64,000 nucleotides of DNA from Fibrobacter sp. UWB10 (GTDB lineage Bacteria; Fibrobacterota; Fibrobacteria; Fibrobacterales; Fibrobacteraceae): positions 186,001 to 250,000 of the forward strand of contig NZ_FXUE01000002.1 of assembly GCF_900182935.1 (NCBI RefSeq), given 5' to 3'. Below the pieces are notes generated by a model. The model searched no databases. It was not told the origin of the DNA and saw only the letters and a program-made list of their open reading frames with translations. Made by a program: the position numbers and the translations under genes. Below, in pieces: positions 35,872 to 44,257 of this stretch. The first letter of the stretch is position 1, and the number at the start of each line of letters is the position of its first letter.

Positions 35872-36606
35872 TTAGTTTGACTTGTTGTCAGAAAGCAAAC
35901 CGAAAACTTCGCCCTTTACAAGCCAGCTGACACCGAAGAAGGTGAGCGCTATGGCTTCGGCGATGAAAACTCTTGCAGAAATCTCAATCATCTTCAAGGG
36001 AACCAAAACCAAACCGCAAAGCATGCCTACGCCGCAAACCCTAAAAATAATGTTTTTGATTTTCTTCTGTTTTGTTTGCGGTATATAAACCTTGTTGCCG
36101 TTTTCGTCTTTGTACCAAGAGCGTGTGAACAGGAACAAACTGTTAAATGCCAATAGGATAAAGAATATGACTGCCGCGGTGCAGTGAATGATGTGCGATA
36201 CCTCAGCCGGCAATTGGAAAAAGCCGACTAAATCATTCGGATTTACTTGCGCGCAATTGCAAGGGAACAAAACAATCAAGGTGCCAAAGATGCCTGATAT
36301 AGAAGTTATGGCATGGTCAATTAAGTCGTAGCCCTTGTAGCTCATCAGAATCACAGCGGCAGTTGTTAAAACTCCTGCTAATGCCGGGGTTACGTAATAG
36401 GTTTCCGAAATAGACAAATCTGTCCAAAAACCGGACTTAATTGCGTCTGGTTGTGCTTTCGAGACAATATAAGCGCCGAGCAGCGCAATCCACGGGAGCA
36501 ACATTCCGAGGAATCCCGCAAAAACGCGAATACGCTTTAGCCAAATCTTGTTCGCCTTTCTTGTGGCTTTAAGAACTTCTTCGGCATTTTGAATTTCGTC
36601 GCTCAT
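35872..36606 (-). CDS. Polytopic membrane protein, unknown function
   Basis: A 244-residue protein with about six transmembrane helices (AGFLGMLLPWIALLGAYIV, VTPALAGVLTTAAVILM, ISGIFGTLIVLFPC, CTAAVIFFILLAFNSLFLF, VCGVGMLCGLVLVPL, FIAEAIALTFFGVSWLV). The CNCAQVNPNDLVGFF loop has two Cys, and an HIIH pair lies before helix 4. The pattern is loosely that of DUF998-like proteins, but I cannot confirm it. An AGGAG precedes the ATG. The stop abuts the FliB-like gene. Confidence 0.75.
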   Translation of the reverse strand: MSDEIQNAEEVLKATRKANKIWLKRIRVFAGFLGMLLPWIALLGAYIVSKAQPDAIKSGFWTDLSISETYYVTPALAGVLTTAAVILMSYKGYDLIDHAITSISGIFGTLIVLFPCNCAQVNPNDLVGFFQLPAEVSHIIHCTAAVIFFILLAFNSLFLFTRSWYKDENGNKVYIPQTKQKKIKNIIFRVCGVGMLCGLVLVPLKMIEISARVFIAEAIALTFFGVSWLVKGEVFGLLSDNKSN

Positions 36607-36664
36607 AAATAAATCTCCTAAATGTTTTCAAAAAATATAGCTTATTTGTAATTGTACTATTTGC

Positions 36665-37582
36665 TTAGAACAAATCCAGCGAGCTATCCAAGTAAATTTC
36701 TTCGCGTACCTTGAGTTGGTATTCTGACTTGGTCATATAGTAAAGTAAAAATTCCAAAATGAGCGCGCTGCCGAGACTTCGTCCTTCGATTTTAAAGTGG
36801 CGAAATCCAGCGGGAGCGTATGTGTTCTGAATGTTGTCAATCCCGATAAAGCCTGGGTTCTTCATGGCGTCGGAGAACCTATAGCCCCTTTGTGCTGTAG
36901 GTGAAACGCAAATGTGGTCGGCGCAGTCTTCGCCAAGGCTTTTCTGGCTTACGTTCTCGTAGCATTTCTTGCGGTCAAAACAGCCATACCAACAGCATTC
37001 ATTGCACAGGAATTCGACCTTTTGCTTTTGGGCATCTGTAAGCGCATTCAGTTTGTCGAATTGTCTGTTCAGCCTGAAATCGGGAACCACATAGCGGAAT
37101 TCTTCGCGATTCAGCTCAGCCTTGAATTGTTCGAAATCCGTGATGACTTTTGTGGTCGAAGAGACAAAATAAAAATTGGGATATTTTGCCTTGAGGTAAT
37201 TCAACAACAGGTCGGAATGAACGATGATTCCGTTTTGAGGTGCGCCGGGGGTTGTCCCGCCGTTTTTAAACATTTCGCATAGGGCATTGCACCGAGCGTC
37301 GTCAAGGTGTTCGTCGCGGAGTAGGGAATTGCTGAAGGTGAGTCTTGCCGAAATCCCGTATTCCTTCATGAGGGCGGCGACAGCATTGGGCTCGGCGTCT
37401 CCAAATCCGACGCGCCCACCACCCCAAATACAGTCACTGGGCGCCCCGTAAATAGAGCCGATTTCGCACCAGTCGTAAAAGAATTCCCGGTGCTCGCGGT
37501 ATAGTGGCAAAAACGCCTTGTACAGCTCGTAGAATTCAAACAGTCCAGGAAGGTGGTAGTAGACGGTCATAATATTTTTCAT
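36665..37582 (-). CDS. Peptidase U32-like (UbiU/V-type) protein
   Basis: A 305-residue soluble protein. The barrel-like pattern includes SARLTFSNSLL, IIVHSDLLLNYLK, FYFVSSTTKVI, YVVPDFRLNR and, near the end, FRHFKIEGRSLGSAL. It resembles U32 collagenase-like/UbiU-UbiV proteins, whose LKIEGR signature is almost exact here. Cys in CNECCWYGCFDRKKC could hold the [4Fe-4S] cluster typical of that superfamily. Members act in tRNA/rRNA hydroxylation or O2-independent ubiquinone hydroxylation; which applies is unknown. It is transcribed divergently from the 37645 lipoprotein. An alternative start at 37570 (MTVYYHLPG) is possible. Confidence 0.6.
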   Translation of the reverse strand: MKNIMTVYYHLPGLFEFYELYKAFLPLYREHREFFYDWCEIGSIYGAPSDCIWGGGRVGFGDAEPNAVAALMKEYGISARLTFSNSLLRDEHLDDARCNALCEMFKNGGTTPGAPQNGIIVHSDLLLNYLKAKYPNFYFVSSTTKVITDFEQFKAELNREEFRYVVPDFRLNRQFDKLNALTDAQKQKVEFLCNECCWYGCFDRKKCYENVSQKSLGEDCADHICVSPTAQRGYRFSDAMKNPGFIGIDNIQNTYAPAGFRHFKIEGRSLGSALILEFLLYYMTKSEYQLKVREEIYLDSSLDLF

Positions 37583-37644
37583 CCGTGATAAATTATAAAA
37601 AAAGAGAAGATAATTTTATATATTCTCTTGAAACAGGAGTCTAT

Positions 37645-38520
37645 ATGAAAAAAGCCTTTTCCCCTTTATTTGCGGTTGCGCTGGCCTTGACGGTGGCTGG
37701 CTGCAGCGATACGAAGACGGTCAAAGAAACTGCTGAAACGAATGTGGTGCCTGAAACTGCAGCTGCAGTTGAAGGAACGAAGACGGTTTCGCTTGCAAAT
37801 GGGGCGAAGGTTACTTGGATTCAGGATAACGCGGGCGAAAAACTGATGCCGCGCGATCTTTTTAGCGATGCAAGCGATTCGCTTTATGCAAGCTTGAACA
37901 TGCCGGCAGGGATTCCCGCTTCGGTCAGTACTTTCTTGGTGCAAATCGACGGCAAGTACATCTTATTTGATGCGGGCCTTGGCGCTTGGGGCGGGCAATT
38001 GCTGAACCGCCTTGTTGCCTTAGGCGTGAATCCTGACAGCATCGGGCTTGTCTATTTGACGCATTTCCATGCAGACCATATTGCGGGCCTTGTAAAAACT
38101 GGCGATGCAGGAAAAACGGAAAAGGTTTTCAAGAATGCCGCGGTCTATGCGGGCAAAGTTGAATATGACGCTTGGATGAACGATATTCCGAAGAATGATT
38201 TGCAGAAAGATGTCATGGCCCTTTACAAGGATTGCCTTCATCTGTTTGCCTTTGGCGACACGCTCCCGCATGGAGTGCTTGCGATGGATGCCGTGGGCCA
38301 CACGCCGGGCCATACTGCATTCCAGCTGGCAAACCTGCTTGTCGTGGGCGACTTGATGCATGGTTATGCATTGCAGAAAGATCACTCCGAAATCAATTCC
38401 AACTACGACATGGATAAGGCTAAGTCTGCCGAGAGCCGCAAACGCTTAATGCAATACGCCCGCGATAACAAACTCTTGATGGCGGGTATGCACCTGCCGC
38501 CTCCGGCCTTCGCGGAATAG
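37645..38520 (+). CDS. Metallo-beta-lactamase-fold lipoprotein
   Basis: A 291-residue lipoprotein (lipobox VAGC, Cys17) with a metallo-beta-lactamase fold: THFHADHIAG as the HxHxDH zinc motif, the strand ILFDAGLGAWGG before it, AVGHTPGHTAFQL with the next metal His, LVVGDLMHG with the bridging Asp and GMHLPPP at the end. The zinc set is complete. The overall pattern is like quorum-quenching lactonases/MBL hydrolases (substrates such as lactones or thioesters) rather than true beta-lactamases. Its periplasmic or surface location is set by the signal. CAGGAG precedes the ATG. Confidence 0.88.
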   Translation: MKKAFSPLFAVALALTVAGCSDTKTVKETAETNVVPETAAAVEGTKTVSLANGAKVTWIQDNAGEKLMPRDLFSDASDSLYASLNMPAGIPASVSTFLVQIDGKYILFDAGLGAWGGQLLNRLVALGVNPDSIGLVYLTHFHADHIAGLVKTGDAGKTEKVFKNAAVYAGKVEYDAWMNDIPKNDLQKDVMALYKDCLHLFAFGDTLPHGVLAMDAVGHTPGHTAFQLANLLVVGDLMHGYALQKDHSEINSNYDMDKAKSAESRKRLMQYARDNKLLMAGMHLPPPAFAE

Positions 38521-38532
38521 TGTTTCCTGTTG

Positions 38533-39153
38533 TTATCCCCGCGTAGGCGCGAATCTCCACGCCAGCGGAATAAGTCCGCCGCCGATAGAATTCCCGATGG
38601 TAATAACCACGAGGGATTTAAGCATGAGTGCTGAAAAATCTCCGGCGAGCGAGAAGTAGAACATATCTGCGATGCAGTGTTCGAATCCGCTCAAGATAAA
38701 GACCATGACCGGGAGAAAAACGACAACGACTTTTCCGGCCTGATTTTCGATGCTCTTGTAACCGTCGGCGGCAATGAACATGAGCATGCCGCAGAAAATG
38801 CCCAGTATGAGAAGGCTTACGATGCTGTCGCCGTCTTTGACGAGGCAGAGGGCGCTTGCCTTGGCCTGCAGGGCGGCTCCGTAGCGCGTGAGCGCAATCA
38901 TTCTAGCAAAAAGGAATGTCCCGATAAAGTTGCCGAGCCATACGATTCCGAGGAATCCCCAGTAGCTAGGCTTGTTGTTGACGAAATAGCCGACTTTGCC
39001 CGTGAAAAGGTTAAAGCCGAAATTCAAGATGGTAAACAGCCCGAGTCCGAAAAGGAAGGATCCTAGAACCTTGTTATCGCAAGAAAGGTAGGCGGTGCCG
39101 CCAAGGCCGATGCAGAGGCCAGAGTAAATAGACAGAATAAGATTTTTAATCAC
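38533..39153 (-). CDS. Formate/nitrite transporter (FNT) family channel
   Basis: A 206-residue membrane protein with six helices and FNT signatures: LFTGKVGYF after helix 2, GFLGIVWLGNFIGTFL, LSGFEHCIADMFYFS as the conserved SGFEHxxANMxF, and GNSIGGGLIPLAW near the C-terminus. FocA/NirC-type pentameric channels move formate, nitrite or hydrosulfide; formate is a natural product of Fibrobacter fermentation. The conserved central His is in SGFEH. I place the start at GTG 39153 (VIKNLIL), six bases after a minus-strand TAAATTTG box, rather than at the TTG inside the box. At ~206 residues it is slightly short for the family. Confidence 0.85.
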   Translation of the reverse strand: MIKNLILSIYSGLCIGLGGTAYLSCDNKVLGSFLFGLGLFTILNFGFNLFTGKVGYFVNNKPSYWGFLGIVWLGNFIGTFLFARMIALTRYGAALQAKASALCLVKDGDSIVSLLILGIFCGMLMFIAADGYKSIENQAGKVVVVFLPVMVFILSGFEHCIADMFYFSLAGDFSALMLKSLVVITIGNSIGGGLIPLAWRFAPTRG

Positions 39154-39267
39154 GGGCGGCAAATTTAGAAAAAATTATACCCGTGTCTAACTTTTAATTG
39201 AAATAATTATTTCTTTCTTTATTTTTGGATTTACGGTTTTTGTCGGTGTGACATTTTCCGTAAAAAC

Positions 39268-40374
39268 TTATTCCACGACGAGCGATTTGTCGTAAATATA
39301 GTCGACTTCTTCGGACGTGATCCCGCCAGGGACAAGGTCGAGCTTGGAGCGGTTCACCTTCATGGCGGCGGCAAACTGGTCGCGCATTTCGCGAGAAACC
39401 TTGCATTTGCCGATGAGCTTGTCAAGCATTTCGGTGAAATGGGCGGTGTTTTTGAGGCCTAAAAGAACCAAAATGTGCTTGACATCTTCGGGAACCTTCT
39501 TTTCGCAAACTTCTACATATCCGGCCAGGAAGTAACCGACGGCAGGGCCGTGGGGTACACCTTGATGCAGCGTGAGATCATAGCTCATGCCGTGCGGTAC
39601 GGAGGTGCTTGTGTGCGCGATAGACATGCCCGCGATAGTCGAGGTGAGCATGAGTTTTTCGTAAAGGCTTTCGTCGACGGGGGCGTCGGAAAGAAGTGCA
39701 TCCTTGAATTCGCCCCAGAGTTTGAGACCGTATTCCGGACACATGCGGTTGAAAGCGTTGGAATAGACATTCAAGATGCTTTCGACCATGTGGGCGAGCG
39801 CATCGACTGCGGTATTGATAATCAGCGTTTTCTTGGCCGAGGCGAGGTACTTTCCGTCGACAAGCGCGAGCGCCGGGAAAATGCGGTGCGGAATGCTCTT
39901 TTTCAGTTGTATCTTGTGGTTTGTGATGATGGAAACCGGTGTTGCCTCGGAACCCGTTCCGCAAGTAGTCGGTACGGCAACGACAGGCACATGGCCGAGC
40001 GGCTTTTCGGGTGCCTTGTGCAAATTGTCCGCGAGAAGATTCGGGTTCGCAAGGAGCAAAGCGACTGCTTTTGCAGCGTCAATGGCGGAACCACCCCCGA
40101 TACCGATGATGTAATCGGCGCCGAAATCGCGAGCTTGTTGGGCTGCGTTTCCCACGGTATCGGTAGACGGATTTTCTTCGACCTGATCAAAAATTTGGTA
40201 TGGCACGTGGCCAGCGTCCAGAACGGCAGTAACATCGTTCAATGAACCATTCTTCTTGGCAGAAGTTTTGCCCGTCATAATGAACGCGCGCTTTCCAACC
40301 GCAAGCAAATTTGATGCGTGATTCTTCACGCAGTCTTTTTCGACATAGATGTCCGTGGGTACATAGAAACGCAT
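39268..40374 (-). CDS. Iron-containing alcohol dehydrogenase
   Basis: A 368-residue group III (iron) alcohol dehydrogenase. N-terminal MRFYVPTDIYVE precedes the NAD(P)-binding IGIGGGSAIDAAKAVAL, VPTTCGTGSEATPVSII, ALAHMVESILNVYSNAF with the first metal His and HTSTSVPHGMSYDLTLHQGVPHG with the others. The metal ligands Asp/His/His/His appear present. The substrate (ethanol, butanol or glycerol-like) is unknown. A 36-bp second copy of its first 12 codons lies at 41258-41293, marking a recombination event next to it. Confidence 0.93.
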   Translation of the reverse strand: MRFYVPTDIYVEKDCVKNHASNLLAVGKRAFIMTGKTSAKKNGSLNDVTAVLDAGHVPYQIFDQVEENPSTDTVGNAAQQARDFGADYIIGIGGGSAIDAAKAVALLLANPNLLADNLHKAPEKPLGHVPVVAVPTTCGTGSEATPVSIITNHKIQLKKSIPHRIFPALALVDGKYLASAKKTLIINTAVDALAHMVESILNVYSNAFNRMCPEYGLKLWGEFKDALLSDAPVDESLYEKLMLTSTIAGMSIAHTSTSVPHGMSYDLTLHQGVPHGPAVGYFLAGYVEVCEKKVPEDVKHILVLLGLKNTAHFTEMLDKLIGKCKVSREMRDQFAAAMKVNRSKLDLVPGGITSEEVDYIYDKSLVVE

Positions 40375-40406
40375 AGAATGATTACCTCAACTCAAAAATA
40401 TACAAA

Positions 40407-40679
40407 TCACCTCGCTCGTTCCGCGAGGTAGAGAGGAATATTGTCCATCCAATCCTGTTTTCGATAGGGCGACATGGACAGACGTAGTCCATGGGTGCCT
40501 TCGTGGTCCTGAACAAACTGTCTGAGAGACTTAGCGCGCAGGTTCTCTTCGGCCTTGACTTCTATCGGAATAATTTGTTCGCCTTTTTGTAGCAAAAAAG
40601 CGTGTCCGTACCGAGCGAAATGCCCGAGATTAGTCCCAGGTCGCGCATAACACGTTCCTTTGAGAATCCGCCTTTCCAT
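40407..40679 (-). pseudogene. DUF4143 ATPase remnant (C-terminal part)
   Basis: A 90-codon frame whose second half (FLLQKGEQIIPIEVKAEEN through NIPLYLAERAR) matches the C-terminus of the complete DUF4143 ATPase at 50195 (FLIEIKNELMPVEVKAEEH through LPLYLCGKMF). The first ~28 codons have no such counterpart and the AAA domain is gone. The reading frame before it is broken, so I call this the decayed tail of a second DUF4143 ATPase. It may still be expressed as a short protein, but function is unlikely. It lies between the two copies of the alcohol dehydrogenase 5' end. Confidence 0.7.
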
Positions 40680-40838
40680 ATCCTAAACATACCTAAAAAT
40701 GTTTGTTTTTACACAAAAATGCTGGAAGTTTGTGCTGTTTTTTACATAAAATCACCCGAATGTCTGCTATATGCCAAGGCTTGTCTTCATTAGAAGCGTA
40801 TTTCTTGGCGTCTGGATAAAATTGGTAGCCAGAGTGCT

Positions 40839-41234
40839 TCAATTTACAAACAGGGTCGGGAAAAGTATAATCAAATATACTGAACATGCGGTAAAAACCA
40901 CGACAAAAGCAGATATATAAGCAATGATTTGCATTTTACCATACCCTTTTCGATGATATTTCCTGCCAAAGAAAATGGATGCGCCCGCACTGATGCAAGT
41001 CAAAAGCGATGTGAAGAAAAAACGGATAAAAACATCAGCATTCAAGTATGCAGGAATAACGAGGTAACTCGTACTTTTCCCTGGCATACGGCAAATCACA
41101 GTCGCACCTTTAGGTACGTAATCTCCGACAGTAAAAAAGCCATTACTACCTAAAAATACTATGAGAAAACCAATTAGAAAGCATCCTATTCCCAAAATAA
41201 TATTTTGTTTTTTATACTCATCTAATTTAAACAT
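40839..41234 (-). CDS. Small membrane protein, unknown function
   Basis: A 131-residue protein with three predicted transmembrane helices ([60 protein letters not shown]) and a short outward loop [20 protein letters not shown]. It is A/T-rich compared with the core genes and has no recognised family. It sits inside the segment bracketed by the duplicated alcohol dehydrogenase 5' end, so it was probably acquired together with the DUF4143 remnant. Confidence 0.65.
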   Translation of the reverse strand: MFKLDEYKKQNIILGIGCFLIGFLIVFLGSNGFFTVGDYVPKGATVICRMPGKSTSYLVIPAYLNADVFIRFFFTSLLTCISAGASIFFGRKYHRKGYGKMQIIAYISAFVVVFTACSVYLIILFPTLFVN

Positions 41235-41257
41235 TGTTTTCTCTTCCTAAAATTCAA

Positions 41258-41293
41258 TTCAACGTAGATATCCGTGGGTATGTAGAAACGTAT
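41258..41293 (-). pseudogene. 12-codon duplicate of the alcohol dehydrogenase 5' end
   Basis: Reads IRFYIPTDIYVE against MRFYVPTDIYVE of the gene at 40374. Six differences in 36 bases are mostly synonymous third positions and the ATG is lost to ATA. It derives from a related allele rather than from recent copying. Confidence 0.85.
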
Positions 41294-41507
41294 AGAAAAT
41301 TAATTTCTGTTTTGAATATACATTATTTTGCGGAGTCGCAAACATTTTTATGAAGAAAATGTAAAAGAGTCTATTCCGCTTTTCACCTAGTGTAAAGCGC
41401 TTTTGCGCGAGGTTTCTTGAGGATAATTTGTCCGATGTGGCGGGTGAAAATCGTTTTTATATTTCGTCGTGTGAACCCCGATAAGAAGTCCGACTTGGAG
41501 GCTTAAG

Positions 41508-42494
41508 ATGATTTGTTTGAACGACTACTTGTTCTCTGGAAACACGGTGCTGAAAATTTTGCATCAGTATTCGAATGACCTTAGGAATGGTGCGAAGGAA
41601 ACGCGCAACAGCATTGATCTTGCACACTCGAATTTTCTGATTCAGATTATCGAATTACTCGAACACAACGACTTCTTGACCTCGCAGTCTCAACGAATAA
41701 AAGAGTTCTACAAGTTCATGACAAGGGAATATCCCTTCCTTGCCTTTACGTTCAAGGGACGCATCAAGTCTTTGATTCGTGCCGAAGAAAAATTCAACGG
41801 CTATATCCTTGAATTTGTCTACAATTATTACAAAAAGAATGGAGTGTTTCCGTCCGAAGCAGAAATTAAAAGCCAACTGAATTTCCGCGATTTGATTGCC
41901 TACCGTATCGTGATCTCGATGCCGGTTTGCCATATCAAGAAAGGCGAAGACAGAAGCGAAGTTGAACGGAAGTATTTGTATGAAATCGCAAATGCTCTGC
42001 CTGAATTCCTTGAAGAACGTGGATTTACTCCAGAAATTTCAAGACATAAGGATGGCGGCCATTGCGACTTGCTAAAAGATGAAGTTCAGCCGTATTATCA
42101 TGACTCTGTGGCGACTCCGCGAACATCCGGTTATCAATCGTTGCATATAACGATGTATGATAATCTTGCACGTTGCTACACGGAAGTTCAATTGCGTACA
42201 AAGGATATGGATGACTTCGCTGAAATCGGTGAGGCGAATCATTTTGGTTACGAAAAAACGCAAGAAACGCGGCGCTCCAAGCATGACCAGATTCCGAGCG
42301 GCGAGTGCGTTTATTTTGACGAGGCGTATGAACGCCTTGTGAAGTTGCAGGAACTTGAACTTGCAAAAATCGACGTGAACATGTTCAAGGCCATCAACAA
42401 TCAGTTAATTAACGATGGCTGCGGATTGTTCAGAGGCCGCCAAATCTTGCCGTTTGAACACCTGTCAAGGTTCCAGAATGATCTGATTGATTAA
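41508..42494 (+). CDS. Stand-alone RelA/SpoT synthetase-domain protein
   Basis: A 328-residue protein with a central (p)ppGpp-synthetase-type nucleotidyltransferase domain and no HD hydrolase, TGS or ACT domain. Visible motifs: TFKGRIKSLIRAEEK (residues ~81-95, substrate-binding Lys/Arg), FRDLIAYRIV with Asp128, SGYQSLHITMYDN with Tyr209, and the catalytic EVQLRTKDMDDFAEIGEANHF with Glu226. The N- and C-terminal extensions are unfamiliar. It could be a small alarmone synthetase or a toxic alarmone/tRNA-modifying member (toxSAS). No recognised antitoxin adjoins. GGAGG precedes the ATG. It ends 3 bp before a GNAT tail remnant. Confidence 0.82.
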   Translation: MICLNDYLFSGNTVLKILHQYSNDLRNGAKETRNSIDLAHSNFLIQIIELLEHNDFLTSQSQRIKEFYKFMTREYPFLAFTFKGRIKSLIRAEEKFNGYILEFVYNYYKKNGVFPSEAEIKSQLNFRDLIAYRIVISMPVCHIKKGEDRSEVERKYLYEIANALPEFLEERGFTPEISRHKDGGHCDLLKDEVQPYYHDSVATPRTSGYQSLHITMYDNLARCYTEVQLRTKDMDDFAEIGEANHFGYEKTQETRRSKHDQIPSGECVYFDEAYERLVKLQELELAKIDVNMFKAINNQLINDGCGLFRGRQILPFEHLSRFQNDLID

Positions 42495-42497
42495 GGA

Positions 42498-42602
42498 TTA
42501 CGGATATTTCGCACCGGGAATATCCTTCAGGATTTCTTTCACGGAAAGAATATAAAAATGCCCAGCAGAACCCTCAAAACCATTTTTACGTATTTCATAC
42601 AT
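42498..42602 (-). pseudogene. GNAT gene remnant (34 codons)
   Basis: The last 14 codons and stop (KEILKDIPGAKYP) are identical over 43 bp to the 3' end of the GNAT gene at 45366. Upstream codons (YEIRKNGFEGSAGHFYILS) look like a GNAT core strand/helix with internal deletions. An ATG opens it, but this is almost surely a relic. Confidence 0.75.
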
Positions 42603-42670
42603 TTAATATAGGTTAAAAAGGCGGAAAGTCAAAAATTTTTTTGCCGCGAAGGAATGCTTAAAAGCTAATG

Positions 42671-43117
42671 TTAAATTGAAATTTTGATTTCAAACAGTTG
42701 GTTTGCAAGCCCGACCGTTGGTTCGAAATCGGCAATCTTCTTGAACCCGTATTTTTCGTATAGGCCGTGGTGCTCGCTTTTGAGATAAACTTTTTTGTAG
42801 CCGAGCCTTTGGGCGTAATTAAGCGCTGCGTCAATTAAGCTTTTGGATAGCCGCTCTCCCCGGAATTTTTCGCTAACATAAACGAGGTTAATAAAGGGGC
42901 TGCAATTGAATTTCGGAGGAATGTTCCCGTTCTCCTCGAGAACGCAAAAGCCGACAGCATCTTCACCGTGTACAGCAATGAAAATTTTTTCCCAGTCTAG
43001 GAAATCGTTTTTTGACATTCGCTCGGCTAAACGACGCCCCGGCAGCCATGGGCAATCATTCGCGAAAGCGCGCGTCTTTTCCCACCACGGTTCATCTTTG
43101 TTGATCGCGATTATCAT
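42671..43117 (-). CDS. GNAT-family N-acetyltransferase
   Basis: A 148-residue acetyltransferase fold. FINLVYVSEKFRGERLSKSLIDAALNYA is motif A with a variant acetyl-CoA loop (RGERLS in place of the usual R/QxxGxG/A), and KVYLKSEHHGLYEKYGFKKI is motif B. Acceptor substrate unknown. It is distinct in sequence from the GNAT at 45366. It lies inside the segment bracketed by the duplicated GNAT tail, followed upstream by decayed DNA. Confidence 0.85.
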   Translation of the reverse strand: MIIAINKDEPWWEKTRAFANDCPWLPGRRLAERMSKNDFLDWEKIFIAVHGEDAVGFCVLEENGNIPPKFNCSPFINLVYVSEKFRGERLSKSLIDAALNYAQRLGYKKVYLKSEHHGLYEKYGFKKIADFEPTVGLANQLFEIKISI

Positions 43118-43124
43118 TGCTTGC

Positions 43125-43156
43125 CTCGGCTTTTAAAGAATCCCTATAGGACTTAA
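43125..43156. repeat. CCCTATARGAC repeat, copy A
   Basis: AAAGAATCCCTATAGGAC core; related to copies at 43215 and 43612. It lies just ahead of the 42671 GNAT start. Confidence 0.5.
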
Positions 43157-43197
43157 CTAAACATGATAAACCTCTTTTAGGACAATATACCACTTTT

Positions 43198-43470
43198 TCA
43201 AAGGTATAGTTTTACCTCTGCCCAAAAAGAGCCCCTATAAGACATATCGAGTTTCTGAAAAACAAAGGCACCAATCAAGCCGCCATAAACGTAGACTTCG
43301 CGTCCGTTTTCCAAGGCGACAAGAAAAACAGTGCCGTAAAACTTGTTTTCAGAGCTTTGAACGGGAGACTTCAACTTTGGACAGCTTTCAATTCCAGCAA
43401 TGCGAAAATCAAGATGAAGGGGACCAAAGTGAAATAGAAAAAAAAGACCACCCAGGCTATACATCAACAA
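43198..43470 (-). CDS. Small hypothetical protein
   Basis: A 90-codon frame reading FYGTVFLVALENGREVYVYGG and LIGAFVFQKLDMSYRGSFWAEV. I recognise no family. Its 3' end (about 40 bp, encoding SYRGSFWAEVKL) recurs at 43600-43641 with an in-frame stop, and a shorter relative lies at 43125. The region around it has few coding signals, so it may itself be a fragment of a decayed gene. No convincing ribosome-binding site. Confidence 0.35.
   Translation of the reverse strand: MLMYSLGGLFFLFHFGPLHLDFRIAGIESCPKLKSPVQSSENKFYGTVFLVALENGREVYVYGGLIGAFVFQKLDMSYRGSFWAEVKLYL
43215..43246. repeat. CCCTATARGAC repeat, copy B
   Basis: Contains AAAGAGCCCCTATAAGAC, identical over 18 bases to copy C. It is within the 3' end of the small frame at 43198. 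Confidence 0.7.
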
Positions 43471-44257
43471 GGGATCACCCGGCTACCTCATTCTGGATGT
43501 ATCAGGGGATAACCGAGATCACCCATGATATACATCTTTTTTTAACGGAAGTCAATAGGAAATGTCAGATTTTATCAATGCAGACGTAGACATAGGCAAA
43601 TTTAGTTTTTTCTCCGCTCATAAAGAGCCCCTATAAGACCTACTTTCTGAATATACCTTATTTTATGCGGGTTCGCAAGCGGTTTGACGCTGAAAAAATC
43701 AGAAAAATTGGATAGATTCTTTCCAGGAACTCCCTATCCGTGACGCTCAGCTGGCAAACCGTGGAGCGGGGCTCGATTAAATTGGTGATTCGTCGGCGGA
43801 CGGCATTGTGCCTTTATTGCGCCGTGGATTCCGTAATCCCCGATGCTTCAGGGTGGCCACTGGATGCGGATTTCTTGAAGAAGATGAAACTCTGGTGGTT
43901 TGAAACTAGCGGCGTGCCCCTTGACCGGGAATACACATTTACTTATATTACAATCGTAATTCGATAATCCTCGCGACAGTCGACATAGACCATTTGGTCC
44001 GTACGTGCATTCGCGGCGGGGCCCATCAACCTTCTTGACGGTCCTGTTGGATAGCTGGTAGGAAAATACCCTACTCGGGTTCATTCGAAAGAGTGACAGG
44101 TAACGCCGGGGAAAGCCCCCGCCAACAGAATCGCAAGATTATCCCATTCCACGCAAGGCGTGGAAACTCCATTACAAAGCAAAAAAGCAAGGGCGTATAG
44201 TGCGTCGTTTTTACGGTGTATTCGCACCGTTGTGCAACCATTTTAAAGAGGATATCT
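43471..44257. other. 787-bp stretch without a convincing gene
   Basis: Holds repeat copy C and an isolated plus-strand frame (43740-43967, 75 codons) with no start signal or family I know. G/C content shifts sharply from A/T-rich to GC-rich near 43790. An ATTAC..GTAAT small palindrome lies near 43950. It looks like decayed or laterally acquired DNA; nothing functional can be supported. Confidence 0.6.
43612..43643. repeat. CCCTATARGAC repeat, copy C
   Basis: AAAGAGCCCCTATAAGAC, the partner of copy B. Similarity to B extends leftwards to ~43600. Confidence 0.7.

Noticed and set aside
38660-38690. GTTCGAATCC resembling a tRNA T-arm
   Set aside because: It lies inside the FNT channel gene, and no acceptor or anticodon arms surround it.
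43740-43967. A 75-codon plus-strand frame in the decayed region
   Set aside because: No start signal, no family and an abrupt composition change; too weak to call a gene.
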